The position numbers and the translations under genes were made by a program. The notes under the pieces were generated by a model. The model saw nothing but the letters and a program-made list of their open reading frames with translations, had not been told where the DNA came from and searched no databases. Shown here piece after piece: positions 8,424 through 17,880 of a stretch of DNA of 64,000 nt. Source of the DNA: Halobacteriovorax sp. (GTDB taxonomy: Bacteria; Bdellovibrionota; Bacteriovoracia; Bacteriovoracales; Bacteriovoracaceae); NCBI GenBank assembly GCA_002720865.1, contig PBIO01000014.1, forward strand, positions 744,001 through 808,000, given 5' to 3'. How positions within the stretch are numbered: position 1 is the first letter of the stretch; each line of letters starts with the position of its first letter.

Positions 8424-8464
8424 AAAAAAAGCCAGCTATTGCGGTGTCGCGAGCTGGCTTTTTT
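8424..8464 (+). terminator. Strong intrinsic terminator, probably bidirectional
   Basis: GCCAGCT (8431-8437) pairs with AGCTGGC (8452-8458), flanked by an A-run before and a T-run after, so it can act for the 8171 gene (+) and for the dksA-like gene ending at 8486 (-). Confidence 0.9.
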
Positions 8465-8485
8465 GTTTCTATCTTTTTTTAATTT

Positions 8486-8854
8486 TTATCCAATTTTACT
8501 CAGACCAGTTCCTCTTTCAGCTTCTTCTGCATGCTCAATACATAGTGAGGCCCAAGGCTGATTTTCGAGACGTTTTTTACCGATAGGCTCATCACATTCT
8601 TCACAGCAACCAAATGTGCCTTGTTCAATTCTATGTAGAGCTTCATCAATCCAGCGAAGCTTAGAAATTTCGCGTTGTCTTATATTAAAAGTAACCTGTT
8701 GGTTGATTACGCTATTTGCAAGATCAGCTTCATCTGGCAAATCGTCAGTTGAGATATGAAGATCTTCATTTGAACGTAAAATCCCGCCATTTAAAATCTT
8801 AGTTTTTGTCTGCAGGAGGGTTTCCTTAAATTTGTTAACCGTTTTCTTATCCAT
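8486..8854 (-). CDS. DksA/TraR-family zinc-finger regulator
   Basis: A 122-residue protein with the DksA plan: N-terminal coiled coil, acidic tip (DDLPDEADLA, matching the DxxDxA tip that reaches into the RNA polymerase channel) and a C-terminal zinc finger. The finger reads CEEC-x16-CIEH, so the last cysteine of the usual four is histidine; zinc binding may still be possible. Expected role is modulation of RNA polymerase, often with ppGpp. Single gene, sharing its terminator with the 8171 gene. True DksA or one of several paralogues cannot be decided here. Confidence 0.85.
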   Translation of the reverse strand: MDKKTVNKFKETLLQTKTKILNGGILRSNEDLHISTDDLPDEADLANSVINQQVTFNIRQREISKLRWIDEALHRIEQGTFGCCEECDEPIGKKRLENQPWASLCIEHAEEAERGTGLSKIG

Positions 8855-9038
8855 TTATCCTCCCAGGAAGATTTACTTCCGGTATGTTAAAGGTCCTTGG
8901 GGCACCAACCTATATTCTAGCAATTCCAAGCAATTGGACCCAGATGGGTAAATTACTCCAAGAGCACACCCTGTAATCTGTCTTTTATCGGGAGATAGAC
9001 TGAAATACTTGAGCTCATAATTTAGAATTCCAATTAAA

Positions 9039-9068
9039 TTGACACTTTAAGGGGCTAATTCGTAGGAT
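9039..9068 (+). promoter_or_regulatory. Sigma-70-type promoter for the 9089 operon
   Basis: TTGACA (9039-9044), spacer of 18 bases, TAGGAT (9063-9068); predicted start near 9075 gives a very short leader to the ATG at 9089, with CCGGAG as ribosome site. Confidence 0.6.
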
Positions 9069-9088
9069 TAAGCATCCGGAGATTAACT

Positions 9089-9499
9089 ATGTCTGACTAT
9101 CTTAATCAGGTAGAGATCGAAAGAAATACTGATTCATTACTAAAATATATTCAAGAAGACCGTCCAGGTACGGCCAGAGCTGTGGCCAAAAGAGAGGATA
9201 TTGATCCAAAAATTTTGGCTCAGCTTTCCATGCATCCAAGTGAGATGGTTAGGGTTCTTGTTGCTAGAAATCTAAAAACTCCAGTTGATATCTTAAAGAT
9301 GATGACTCTTGATACCAACGTTGCCATTAGAGATTCAGCAAAGTTTTCTTTGGGCCGATTAGGAAAACCTAAGGTTTCTAAGCCTACGGTTTCAAAACCG
9401 GTCAAAAAAGATAAACCCGTAGAAGAAGTTGTTAAAGATATTAAAAAAGAGAAGAAACCAAAGAAACGCCGAAAGGATAAAAAAAAGGATAAAAAATGA
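9089..9499 (+). CDS. LRV/HEAT-like repeat protein with lysine-rich tail
   Basis: Residues about 20-90 contain helical repeats with the pattern HPSEMVRVLVARNLKTP...VAIRDSAKFSL, which is the leucine-rich-repeat-variant signature. The last 45 residues are almost entirely Lys, Arg, Pro and Glu (KKRRKDKKKDKK end), a likely nucleic-acid or membrane-surface contact. Function unknown. It is first in an operon: its stop overlaps the flavin reductase start as ATGA. Confidence 0.65.
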   Translation: MSDYLNQVEIERNTDSLLKYIQEDRPGTARAVAKREDIDPKILAQLSMHPSEMVRVLVARNLKTPVDILKMMTLDTNVAIRDSAKFSLGRLGKPKVSKPTVSKPVKKDKPVEEVVKDIKKEKKPKKRRKDKKKDKK

Positions 9500-9966
9500 G
9501 TGAAGCAGAAAAAGCTAAAGCAGTTGGTCATATACCATCGGGCCTATTTATAGTTTGTGCAAAAGACGGTGAGCAAAAAGATGGATACTTAGCTAGCTGG
9601 GTTCAGCAAATTAGTTTTAAACCATTATTGATTGCAGTTGCCTGTAACCCAGATAGAAAAGGTTATGATGCTATTAGAAGCGGCAAAACATTTACGGTAA
9701 ATGTTGTTGGTGATCATGATGGTAATTATATGAAGCATTTTTGGAGTGGTTATGATGAGAGCCCCTTTAGCGAAATTCCTCATAAAGTCAGCGATAATGA
9801 TGGAATCTTAATCGATGCCGCGAAATCTGTAATTGAATGCAAAATGATTTCAAAAACAAACCCAGGGGATCACGAGATTATTGTGGCAGAAGTTATTGAT
9901 TCTCACGTTTTAAATGAAGATGCTAAACCTAAAACTCATATTAGGAAATCTGGTTTAGATTACTAG
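9496..9966 (+). CDS. Flavin reductase-like domain protein
   Basis: The sequence has the flavin-reductase split-barrel pattern: an N-terminal VGHIPSGLFIV, LASWVQQISFKPLLIAVA for FMN binding, and FTVNVVG. At 156 residues it is a single-domain member. Such proteins bind FMN and either reduce flavin for a partner oxygenase or act alone. Neighbours give no clear partner. Start codon overlaps the preceding stop (ATGA), and the next gene starts directly after its stop, so translation is probably coupled. Confidence 0.8.
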   Translation: MSEAEKAKAVGHIPSGLFIVCAKDGEQKDGYLASWVQQISFKPLLIAVACNPDRKGYDAIRSGKTFTVNVVGDHDGNYMKHFWSGYDESPFSEIPHKVSDNDGILIDAAKSVIECKMISKTNPGDHEIIVAEVIDSHVLNEDAKPKTHIRKSGLDY

Positions 9967-11706
9967 ATGTCACTTGATTCCCTTTGGCTAGTGGGCCGAT
10001 CTATTGTTGATATGACTCCCGATGTGAAAGGCATCGGGATGCTTGGTTATGGGAATCCTAAAAACTATGTTGCTGGAGTTGAAACTCCAATTTCTTGTAG
10101 AGTTCTTTGGATTCAAAATCCTCGTTCAAAAAAACAGGTCGTTTTTGTAAATTTAGAAATATGTTTTCCAACTCAAAGTTTGCGTACGGAAATTGAAAAA
10201 AATTTAGAAAAGAGTTGGGGGCTGAATGAAGAGGATTTGATAATTACGACTCAGCATACCCACTCTGCTCCTGGAGGCTATACTCACTACGCCTTATACT
10301 CAATGTCCACCCCTGGATTTTGTCAGGAAGTTTTAGATACCTACTCTCGTTCGGTCATTGAGGGACTTAAACAAGCTTTTGAGTCACTTTCTAAAGGAGA
10401 GGTTTTTTACAAAAAGGGAAGCTTTGCTCCAGAAATTCCCGTGGCCTTTAATAGAAGTATGAAAGCCTACAACCGAAATATTGAAATACATGCACCATTG
10501 AAAGTTGAAGAGCAAAACCTAGCTATCAACAGAGAAATGAGCATGCTCGAGCTAAGGGTAGATAAAGCCCCTTGGGCCTCAATTAATTGGTTCGCTGTTC
10601 ACTGCACTTCTATAATGTGGAGAAATCAACTGATAAGCCCGGATAATAAAGGTTACGCCGCTTTATACTTAGAAGATTATTTAAAAAAAGAGGGAATTGA
10701 AAACTATGTTTCTGCCTTTGCTCAAGGTGATGCTGGAGATGTTTCCCCTCTATATCAAGTACCTTATTGGAAAAGATTCTTTCCCAACAAGGTAGATGAC
10801 GAGTTTAAGAACGCTAGGGCAAATGGTCGGTTACAATTTGAGAAGGCGAAAGAGATATTAGGGCAAGAAGGTATTGAACTTAAAGGTGATATTGAAAATG
10901 AAATCTTTTATAGAGATCTAGGAAATATTATAGTTGATCCTGAATATCTCCCAGAATATTTAAGGGAAAAAGAGATTAAAACCTCTCCTGCTACTTTGGG
11001 AATCGCCTTTTTAAAAGGGGCTGAGAATGCTGGAATTGATTGGCCTTTAGAGCTTTTTGCTACGGCAATAGCAAGAATTATTCAAATATTTGAAGTTTTA
11101 GTTACCGCTCTTATGAACTCAAAAAGAGCGATTAAAGTTAGAAGAAAATACAAAGCGCAAAGACCAAAAAATATTTTTGTAGAGTCGGGAGAGAAGAGGC
11201 TGCTTGGTACGGATTATGTAATGGGCTTAATCTTACCTTCGATTGTTGATCCCACAGTTAAGTATTTTAAACGAATGCATAAAGAAGGAGGTCTTAAAGA
11301 GCACTCCTGGACCCCACAAATCCTACCTTTTCAGATTTCGATTATTGGAAATATTGCATTTATAATGCTGCCTTTCGAGACGTCAACGATGAGTGGTCGG
11401 CGGATCAAAAAGAGCTCTTTGAATATTTTGAAAGAAAGAGGAATTAAAGAGATTCAACTTGTCCCTTACGCGAATCAATACGCAGGTTATATTACAACCC
11501 CTGAGGAATACTCGGCTCAATGTTATGAAGGCGGTCATACGGTTTTTGGGAAATGGACATTACCTGCCGTTCAAACAGTTTTAAAAGAACTGTTGAATCA
11601 TATGCTTGAAGAAGAGGAGGATAGGTTCCTCGATAAAACTCTCAGGCCTCCTGAGTTCTCTGAAGAAGAGCTAAGGATTAGAAAATTCTCTCCCCATAAC
11701 TATTAA
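9967..11706 (+). CDS. Neutral/alkaline ceramidase family protein
   Basis: The N-terminal domain carries hallmarks of the neutral ceramidase family: TPDVKG near the start, QHTHSAPGGY (family zinc and active-site motif), HCTSIMW and FAQGDAGDVSP. The enzymes split ceramide into sphingosine and fatty acid. At 579 residues it is shorter than secreted bacterial ceramidases, and it has no signal peptide, so it would act inside the cell or on another amide. C-terminal FETSTMSGRRI and the GHTVFGKWTLP stretch fit the family. The organism's own need for a sphingolipid enzyme is not evident from this window. Tail-to-tail overlap with the next gene by four bases. Confidence 0.8.
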   Translation: MSLDSLWLVGRSIVDMTPDVKGIGMLGYGNPKNYVAGVETPISCRVLWIQNPRSKKQVVFVNLEICFPTQSLRTEIEKNLEKSWGLNEEDLIITTQHTHSAPGGYTHYALYSMSTPGFCQEVLDTYSRSVIEGLKQAFESLSKGEVFYKKGSFAPEIPVAFNRSMKAYNRNIEIHAPLKVEEQNLAINREMSMLELRVDKAPWASINWFAVHCTSIMWRNQLISPDNKGYAALYLEDYLKKEGIENYVSAFAQGDAGDVSPLYQVPYWKRFFPNKVDDEFKNARANGRLQFEKAKEILGQEGIELKGDIENEIFYRDLGNIIVDPEYLPEYLREKEIKTSPATLGIAFLKGAENAGIDWPLELFATAIARIIQIFEVLVTALMNSKRAIKVRRKYKAQRPKNIFVESGEKRLLGTDYVMGLILPSIVDPTVKYFKRMHKEGGLKEHSWTPQILPFQISIIGNIAFIMLPFETSTMSGRRIKKSSLNILKERGIKEIQLVPYANQYAGYITTPEEYSAQCYEGGHTVFGKWTLPAVQTVLKELLNHMLEEEEDRFLDKTLRPPEFSEEELRIRKFSPHNY

Positions 11707-12920
11707 TTTTCACATTTTTCTTTATAAAGCTCATTCGTGTAGGAGTTGGTAGGCATCAAAATCGTATTATGAACAGATACTCTTTCTATTAGATAGGAGA
11801 GTGAGTTAATATCTTCGTAATTTGAGATTAAACTACTAGGCTTTTCTATTTTTATGCATTTTTTATTAGTATCATTTATTTTACTTAAGGTCTCAAGAAG
11901 AGCTATATCTTTTTGAAAAAGATAGGAAGCTCTAATATCCCCAAGGAAAATAAGTACAATAATCACAGCAAAGCTATTTAGTAGTTTTCGGCTAATAAAA
12001 TCTTCAATGGAAAAGTTATTCAAAAAAAGGATTGGAGTAAAACCTATTGTGTATAAGAAAGGTCTATAATGGTATTGGCTTGATAAAATTTTAAAATTCC
12101 AATTCTCATAAATATAAAAACAAAGAAATAATAAAAGAAGTGCTTGGAATGGAAACCTTTTAGATTCCGCCAATCTAAATCTAAACTGAAAGTAAAAAAG
12201 AAGATAAAAGGTCAAACTTAATGGGGAAAAGAGAATAGCTTTTATCCCAAGAATTGTTTCGTTGTAAATAGGATATTCTGAAAAGAATTTAAAGAAAACG
12301 ATGTATAAAAACGATAGGATTGTTCCTGTTGTGAGAAGGTAGAAGTTGTAATCTCGACCATTTTTATATTTATAGTAATGCCATAGCAAAAGGAGAGACC
12401 CTGTAAAGCTTGCTGGCGGATAAAAAAAGAAAAATAGTATATAGAGAAAACTAAAAGTAATCCTTAATTTTCCAGAGTATTTTCCAATAAGTAAGGAAGC
12501 GATCACCCAAAACATTGCGAAACTATGAAGTGCTCCATTGAAGGCAGGGGCTGAAGTTAAAAAATAGAAAAATAAAAAGCTTAAAAGAATGGGATACAGT
12601 AATCCTTTGTGAGCGGTCTTATTTAAAAACTTCCATGTGAAGAAAAGGCAAACTATTGGAAACATACTGAGACTGAGTCCAATAGATTTCGTTCGAATAT
12701 ACTCGTCAGCACCTAATAAACTTAAAAAGTAAGAGGGTATTTGAAAAAGTGAAAAACTATATCTAGGTATATCGTAGGAAATCCCCTTTAAAAGAGATTG
12801 CATAAACCACTCAGGAAACCAATAAAGATAACGATCTACATGAAGAGCATAAAGTCCTGAGATGGAGAAAAAGACTAAAACGATGACTGTTAGTAAGTCT
12901 ATTTTCTTAGAATCACTCAC
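11703..12920 (-). CDS. Polytopic membrane protein, unknown
   Basis: About ten hydrophobic helices cover most of the 405 residues; the last 80 residues look extracytoplasmic. It resembles glycosyltransferase-C-like or polymerase-like membrane enzymes only in general shape, with aromatic-rich loops (YRPFLYTIG). No conserved motif identified. It starts immediately after the mltG stop, so it belongs to the ruvX-mltG operon. Confidence 0.5.
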   Translation of the reverse strand: MSDSKKIDLLTVIVLVFFSISGLYALHVDRYLYWFPEWFMQSLLKGISYDIPRYSFSLFQIPSYFLSLLGADEYIRTKSIGLSLSMFPIVCLFFTWKFLNKTAHKGLLYPILLSFLFFYFLTSAPAFNGALHSFAMFWVIASLLIGKYSGKLRITFSFLYILFFFFYPPASFTGSLLLLWHYYKYKNGRDYNFYLLTTGTILSFLYIVFFKFFSEYPIYNETILGIKAILFSPLSLTFYLLFYFQFRFRLAESKRFPFQALLLLFLCFYIYENWNFKILSSQYHYRPFLYTIGFTPILFLNNFSIEDFISRKLLNSFAVIIVLIFLGDIRASYLFQKDIALLETLSKINDTNKKCIKIEKPSSLISNYEDINSLSYLIERVSVHNTILMPTNSYTNELYKEKCEN

Positions 12921-13964
12921 TTATCTTTTACTTTTGTCTAGTTGACGCCAGGATTTCCCTTTTCGATTGGCACGATTCTTTTGCCAATAATCAACAGCCT
13001 TTAAATGTTCTTTATATGACTCAGTAAAAACATGGGTGCCATCATTTTTAGAAACAAAATAAGTATAATTATGTTTAGATGGACTTAAGGTGGCCTTTAT
13101 GGCCTCAAGTCCAGGATTTGCAATTGGTCCCTTAGGAAGCCCACCCATTCTATAAGTATTGTATTCTGTTTTTTCTTGCAGGTGCTTTTTTCTAAGATTC
13201 CCGTTCCAAGATTCCCAGATTCCATAGATGGTTGTGGGATCACTGTAGAGTCTCATCTTCCTCTCAAGCCTATTATGGTAAACACCAGCTATTATAGGGC
13301 GCTCTTCTCGTGCGCCAGTTTCTTTTTCAACGATTGAGGCAAGAATAATAATCTGATGTTTATTAAGACCGTTGGGAGCATTGGAAAAATCAATGCTTTT
13401 AATTTGTCTGTTAAAATTTGAAACAAGGGCCTTAATGACTTCCTCAGCTGGCATGCCTTCTGTTAGGCCATAGGTATCGGGATATAGATACCCTTCAAAT
13501 CTATCAGCGGGAATATTGAGCTTTTTAGTTAAGGCAGGATTTTTCGCTGCATTTATAAATTCGCTTTTCGAGCAAATTCCCTTACTTTCTAAAATTTCAG
13601 CGACTTCAAATAAGTTTTTCCCTTCAGGAATTGTTACTGAAGTTGTGATCGACTTTCCAACAGTTAAAGTCTCAATGACATCTAACATAGTATCACCAGG
13701 CTTTATTTCATAGCGGCCAGTTTTAAATTTTGTCATTAAGCCTTGAGTTTTACAGTAGCGATAAAATAGTTTTGCCGAGGGAATAAACTCACTTCTATAA
13801 AGTCTTCCATTAATTTTGGCAAAACTTTCTCCAGCTTTAACTTCAAATATTTGAGGCTTACCCTGATAGGTCCAAATGGCTATAGTGTAATAAACTTTTA
13901 GGGCGGCCAGAAAAATAGCAAATGCTGGTGCCCCTATGAGTAGGATCCAAAGATGTTTTTTCAT
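12921..13964 (-). CDS. mltG: Endolytic murein transglycosylase
   Basis: Membrane-anchored lytic transglycosylase that cleaves nascent glycan strands to end peptidoglycan polymerisation. One N-terminal membrane segment (about 5-27), a LysM-like region and the YceG catalytic domain with ILASIVEKETG (catalytic Glu), AGVYHNRL, LYSDPTTIYG and the late GGLPKGPIANPG. Length 347 is typical. It follows ruvX by 14 bases, a common pairing. Confidence 0.95.
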   Translation of the reverse strand: MKKHLWILLIGAPAFAIFLAALKVYYTIAIWTYQGKPQIFEVKAGESFAKINGRLYRSEFIPSAKLFYRYCKTQGLMTKFKTGRYEIKPGDTMLDVIETLTVGKSITTSVTIPEGKNLFEVAEILESKGICSKSEFINAAKNPALTKKLNIPADRFEGYLYPDTYGLTEGMPAEEVIKALVSNFNRQIKSIDFSNAPNGLNKHQIIILASIVEKETGAREERPIIAGVYHNRLERKMRLYSDPTTIYGIWESWNGNLRKKHLQEKTEYNTYRMGGLPKGPIANPGLEAIKATLSPSKHNYTYFVSKNDGTHVFTESYKEHLKAVDYWQKNRANRKGKSWRQLDKSKR

Positions 13965-13978
13965 AGGTTTATTTTAAC

Positions 13979-14440
13979 TTAGTTTTGATTGCTAGCAAGA
14001 AAGTCTTCAAGAATGATTGACGCAGCAAGTTCGTCAATTTTTTTAAGGTCTACTTTGAAATTATACTGGGGGGAGTTTTTCATTCGGTCCTCTGCTTCAA
14101 AAGAAGACAAGGTCTCGTCCTGTAAAAAGAGCTCAATTTGCGCTTTTTCTTTTAACTTTTCGCCAAAGTTTCGGACTGTTTTTGTCATGTCGGACTCGGT
14201 ACCATCCGTATACAAGGGCAGTCCAAGGATCAATATATCAAAAGCATTTTCATCAATATGGGCCATTAGCTCTTTAATAACCTGATCGTCATTACGATAA
14301 ATAATCCTCCCAAAGCACAGGGGATAAGGGTCTCTTCCCACAGCATAGCTGGCCAATCCGACTACTTTTGTTCCGTAATCGATGGAAAGGAGGTGCTTTC
14401 CTTTAAATCTCTCAATATTTTTGGGATGAGGAGTTTTCAT
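13979..14440 (-). CDS. ruvX: YqgF/RuvX-family putative Holliday junction resolvase
   Basis: RNase H-fold protein involved in pre-16S rRNA 5' processing and proposed as resolvase. Motifs: LLSIDYGTKVVGLA at the N-terminus (first catalytic Asp), LILGLPLYTDG, LQDETLSSFEA and the C-terminal KIDELAASIIL (last Asp). The ATG at 14440 is chosen because it puts the DYG motif at the usual distance from the start; a longer frame reaches 14533 without family sequence. First gene of the ruvX-mltG operon. The 241 bases up to rho show no convincing promoter or structure. Confidence 0.9.
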   Translation of the reverse strand: MKTPHPKNIERFKGKHLLSIDYGTKVVGLASYAVGRDPYPLCFGRIIYRNDDQVIKELMAHIDENAFDILILGLPLYTDGTESDMTKTVRNFGEKLKEKAQIELFLQDETLSSFEAEDRMKNSPQYNFKVDLKKIDELAASIILEDFLASNQN

Positions 14441-14681
14441 GATTTTTATCAAATACCTTGTAAATTCCATATCTACAACGGTTATGCGTCGCGTCTTTAT
14501 TGACATTAGATATAGCACTGCTATTATGAACACATCCTTAAACAGATCTCAAAACTTAAATCCTAACATTTGAATTTAGAAATCGCCCAAGGACCAAAAA
14601 TCATTTTTACTAACCCCTTATCTATAAACACCTCAGAACAATCTATCGAGAAATTAAGAATAATATTTAGGAGAATTTTGA

Positions 14682-15929
14682 ATGCATCTTAACGACCTTC
14701 GGGAAATGGAAATCAAAAAACTTAACAAGATGGCCGAGGAGCATAAAGTTGAAAATGCTGGCTCAATGAAAAGACACGAAGTGATCTTTGCCATCCTAAA
14801 AGCTAATGCCAAAAAGAAACAAGATATCTTTGGTGGCGGCGTCATCGAAATCCTGCCAGATGGCTTTGGGTTTTTAAGATCTCCTGGATACAACTATCTT
14901 CCAGGTGCCGATGATATTTATGTCTCTCCTTCGCAAATTAGAAGATTTGGCCTTAGAAAGGGTGATTCAATTGAAGGGCAGATTCGTCCTCCTAAAGATG
15001 GTGAACGCTATTTTGCACTTCTAAAAGTCGATACAGTAAATGGACATTCTCCAGAAGACCATAAGAAGACAGTTCTTTTTGATAACCTTGTTCCACTTTA
15101 TCCTGATACAAAAATCAACCTTGAGAGTAAGCCTACAAACTACTCAACTCGAATGATTGATCTTTTTGTACCTCAAGGATTTGGACAGCGTTGTTTAATC
15201 GTTGCACCACCTAAGGCTGGTAAGACAGTTCTTCTGCAGGACATGGCTAATTCAATTACTGATAATCATAAAGATGCTCATCTTATTGTTCTTTTAATTG
15301 ACGAAAGACCAGAAGAAGTTACCGATATGAAGAGAAACGTTGATGCGGAAGTAGTTTCATCGACTTTTGATGAGCCGGCAAATCGCCACGTTCAGGTCGC
15401 CGAAATGGTTATTGAAAAAGCAAAACGTCTAACTGAAGCTGGGAAAGATGTTGTTATTCTTCTTGATTCGATTACTCGTTTAGCTAGAGCCTACAACACT
15501 GTTGTACCTCCATCAGGTAAGATTCTTTCTGGTGGTGTTGACTCGAATGCACTTCATAGACCAAAAAGATTTTTTGGTGCCGCAAGAAATATTGAAAAAG
15601 GTGGTTCATTAACTATTATTGCCACGGCCCTTGTTGATACTGGTTCAAGAATGGATGAGGTTATCTTTGAGGAATTTAAAGGTACTGGTAACTCAGAGAT
15701 TCAATTGGATAGAAAGCTACTTGAGAAAAGGATTTTTCCTGCTCTAGATATTAATAAATCCTCGACTCGTAAGGAAGATTTATTAATGGAACCTGCAACT
15801 CTTCAAAGAACATACCTTCTTAGAAAAGTATTGCATCCAATGAATACTATTGATGCTATGGAGTTCATGCTTAGTAGGATTACGAAAACGAAGACCAATG
15901 ATGAGTTCTTCGAATCTATGAATGGGTAA
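14682..15929 (+). CDS. rho: Transcription termination factor Rho
   Basis: Hexameric RNA-dependent ATPase that ends transcription. N-terminal helix bundle, cold-shock-like RNA-binding domain ([15 protein letters not shown]), Walker A ([11 protein letters not shown], about 175-185), Walker B region ([11 protein letters not shown]) and Q/R-loop region ([13 protein letters not shown]). Length 415 is normal, without the long insert seen in some lineages. AGGAGA ribosome site. First gene of rho-prfA-prmC-murA; rpmE, which often sits between rho and prfA, is absent here. Confidence 0.97.
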   Translation: MHLNDLREMEIKKLNKMAEEHKVENAGSMKRHEVIFAILKANAKKKQDIFGGGVIEILPDGFGFLRSPGYNYLPGADDIYVSPSQIRRFGLRKGDSIEGQIRPPKDGERYFALLKVDTVNGHSPEDHKKTVLFDNLVPLYPDTKINLESKPTNYSTRMIDLFVPQGFGQRCLIVAPPKAGKTVLLQDMANSITDNHKDAHLIVLLIDERPEEVTDMKRNVDAEVVSSTFDEPANRHVQVAEMVIEKAKRLTEAGKDVVILLDSITRLARAYNTVVPPSGKILSGGVDSNALHRPKRFFGAARNIEKGGSLTIIATALVDTGSRMDEVIFEEFKGTGNSEIQLDRKLLEKRIFPALDINKSSTRKEDLLMEPATLQRTYLLRKVLHPMNTIDAMEFMLSRITKTKTNDEFFESMNG

Positions 15930-15937
15930 GTAGCAAT

Positions 15938-17011
15938 ATGAGTATGTTTGATAAGCTAGACCAAGTTGTTCAGCGATTCGAAGAGCTAAGTGAAAAAATG
16001 GCAGATCCTACCTTGTATGATCGCCAAGCCGAATTTAAGGCTATAAGCTCTGAGCATAAGAATCTAGAAGAGCTAGTTCAAGCTTACAAAGTATATACGA
16101 CTCTAAAAGCAGATATCGATGAATGTAAAAACATCTTAAAAAATGAAAAAGATGAAGACATGCGTGAGATGGCTAAAGAAGAGTTAGCTGAAAATGAATC
16201 CAAGCTTCCAGAAATGGAAGAGAAGCTCACCATCTTACTCCTTCCTAAAGATCCACTTGATGATAAAAACGTAATGATGGAAATGCGCGCTGGAGCTGGA
16301 GGCGATGAAGCTTCTATCTTCGTTGGCGATTTATATAGGGCCTATCAAAACTATTTTCGTGATCTTGGATTCAAGTCGGAGCTTGAATCAATCTCCGAAG
16401 GGGATGAAGGAATAAAAGAAATCATTTTCACAGTTTCTGGTGAAAAGGTTTATTCTAAATTAAAATTTGAATCTGGAGTACATCGAGTTCAAAGAGTACC
16501 TAAGACTGAATCCCAAGGTCGAGTTCACACTTCCACGATTACAGTGGCCGTAATGCCAGAATCTGAAGATGTTGAGTTTGAACTTGATATGAATGATGTT
16601 CGAATAGACGTTTTTCGTGCTTCAGGTGCCGGTGGCCAGCACGTAAACACAACTGACTCAGCTGTCCGTGTTACTCATTTACCCACAAATACCGTTGTGG
16701 CCAACCAAGATCAGAAATCTCAATTAAAAAATAAAGAAAAAGCTCTTAAAATTCTTAGAACAAGAATCTACGATAAGATGGTTCAAGAGGCTCACGCAAA
16801 AGAATCTGCTGAGAGAAAGGGTCTAGTCGGTACAGGTGACAGATCAGAAAGAATTAGAACTTATAATTATCCTCAAGGTCGCTTAACTGATCACCGAATT
16901 GGTCTCACTATTTATAATCTTGATAAGATTATGGAGGGAGCCATGGCCGAAATCACAGATGCTCTTAATGCTCATAACCAAGCTGAACTTTTAAAAGGTC
17001 AGGAAGAGTAA
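15938..17011 (+). CDS. prfA: Peptide chain release factor 1
   Basis: Reads UAA and UAG stops and releases the peptide. The GGQ catalytic loop is present (SGAGGQHVNTTDSAVR) and the stop-codon-reading PxT motif reads PKT (RVPKTESQGR), the middle residue being variable in RF1. Length 357 is standard. It lies eight bases after rho and abuts prmC, whose product methylates the GGQ glutamine. Confidence 0.97.
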   Translation: MSMFDKLDQVVQRFEELSEKMADPTLYDRQAEFKAISSEHKNLEELVQAYKVYTTLKADIDECKNILKNEKDEDMREMAKEELAENESKLPEMEEKLTILLLPKDPLDDKNVMMEMRAGAGGDEASIFVGDLYRAYQNYFRDLGFKSELESISEGDEGIKEIIFTVSGEKVYSKLKFESGVHRVQRVPKTESQGRVHTSTITVAVMPESEDVEFELDMNDVRIDVFRASGAGGQHVNTTDSAVRVTHLPTNTVVANQDQKSQLKNKEKALKILRTRIYDKMVQEAHAKESAERKGLVGTGDRSERIRTYNYPQGRLTDHRIGLTIYNLDKIMEGAMAEITDALNAHNQAELLKGQEE

Positions 17012-17848
17012 ATGTATTCTAATATTCAAAAGCTTAAAGACTTCTTTTTAAAAAAGAAGTCAGACCTTGAATCCTTTTACCCTGGAATCAACTGGAAAAG
17101 ACTAGAGTCAGAATGGGAAGTTTTTGTTTTGAGATACTCTGATAATGCAAGAGTCAGCAATTTTATAAATTTGTTGGAAAGAGCCACTCCACTTGAGTAC
17201 ATAACCGGCGTGGCATACTTTTATAAAGCTGAGTTTTTAGTAGATTCTAATACCTTAATTCCAAGAAGCGAAACTGAAACGCTGGTGGAATTAGCCTTAA
17301 AAGAAATTAATAAAGAGATGAGAATTGCTGATATTGGAACAGGTAGTGGCTGTATTCCATTATCAATTGCCATGGATGCCAAGTTTCCTCTAGATATTGT
17401 TGCCACTGACATAAGTACTAGTGCATTAAATACGGCAAAGAAAAACTCTTTTAGACTTGAATACACTCGAAACAAAAAAACAAAGCTAGAGTGGGTTTGC
17501 ACTGACAGATTAAAAGACGTTAAAGGAAAGTTCTCCCTGATTGTTTCAAATCCTCCTTATATAAAGGAGGGTGCAGATCGAAAACTTGTACATGAACAAG
17601 TTCATAACTATGAGCCTCATACGGCCCTATACCTTAAAGATGATGATTATGATCATTGGTTTTCAGAGCTCTTTAAAACCGTCTATAGCTCCCTAGAGCC
17701 AAGAGGCGTCTTTATAATGGAAGGGCATGAGGAACATCTTAATAATTTAGCACCCTTAGCCGAGCAATTCGGACTTAAAGATGTAAAAATATTACCTGAT
17801 TTAACGGGCAGCCATCGCTTTCTGCGCGGTATTAAGCTAGAAGGCTAG
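17012..17848 (+). CDS. prmC: Release factor glutamine methyltransferase
   Basis: SAM-dependent N5-methyltransferase for the GGQ glutamine of release factors. Motifs: PLEYITG, IPRSETE, the SAM-binding ADIGTGSGCIPLSIA and catalytic SNPPYI. Length 278 is typical. The ATG immediately follows the prfA stop, so expression is coupled to its substrate gene. Confidence 0.95.
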   Translation: MYSNIQKLKDFFLKKKSDLESFYPGINWKRLESEWEVFVLRYSDNARVSNFINLLERATPLEYITGVAYFYKAEFLVDSNTLIPRSETETLVELALKEINKEMRIADIGTGSGCIPLSIAMDAKFPLDIVATDISTSALNTAKKNSFRLEYTRNKKTKLEWVCTDRLKDVKGKFSLIVSNPPYIKEGADRKLVHEQVHNYEPHTALYLKDDDYDHWFSELFKTVYSSLEPRGVFIMEGHEEHLNNLAPLAEQFGLKDVKILPDLTGSHRFLRGIKLEG

Positions 17849-17880
17849 TCGCTAACTAAAAATGTGGAATTGGAAAAACT

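Noticed and set aside
16496-16515. Altered stop-codon reading by RF1 with a PKT motif
   Set aside because: The middle residue of the PxT motif varies among normal RF1 proteins, so this does not imply recoding.
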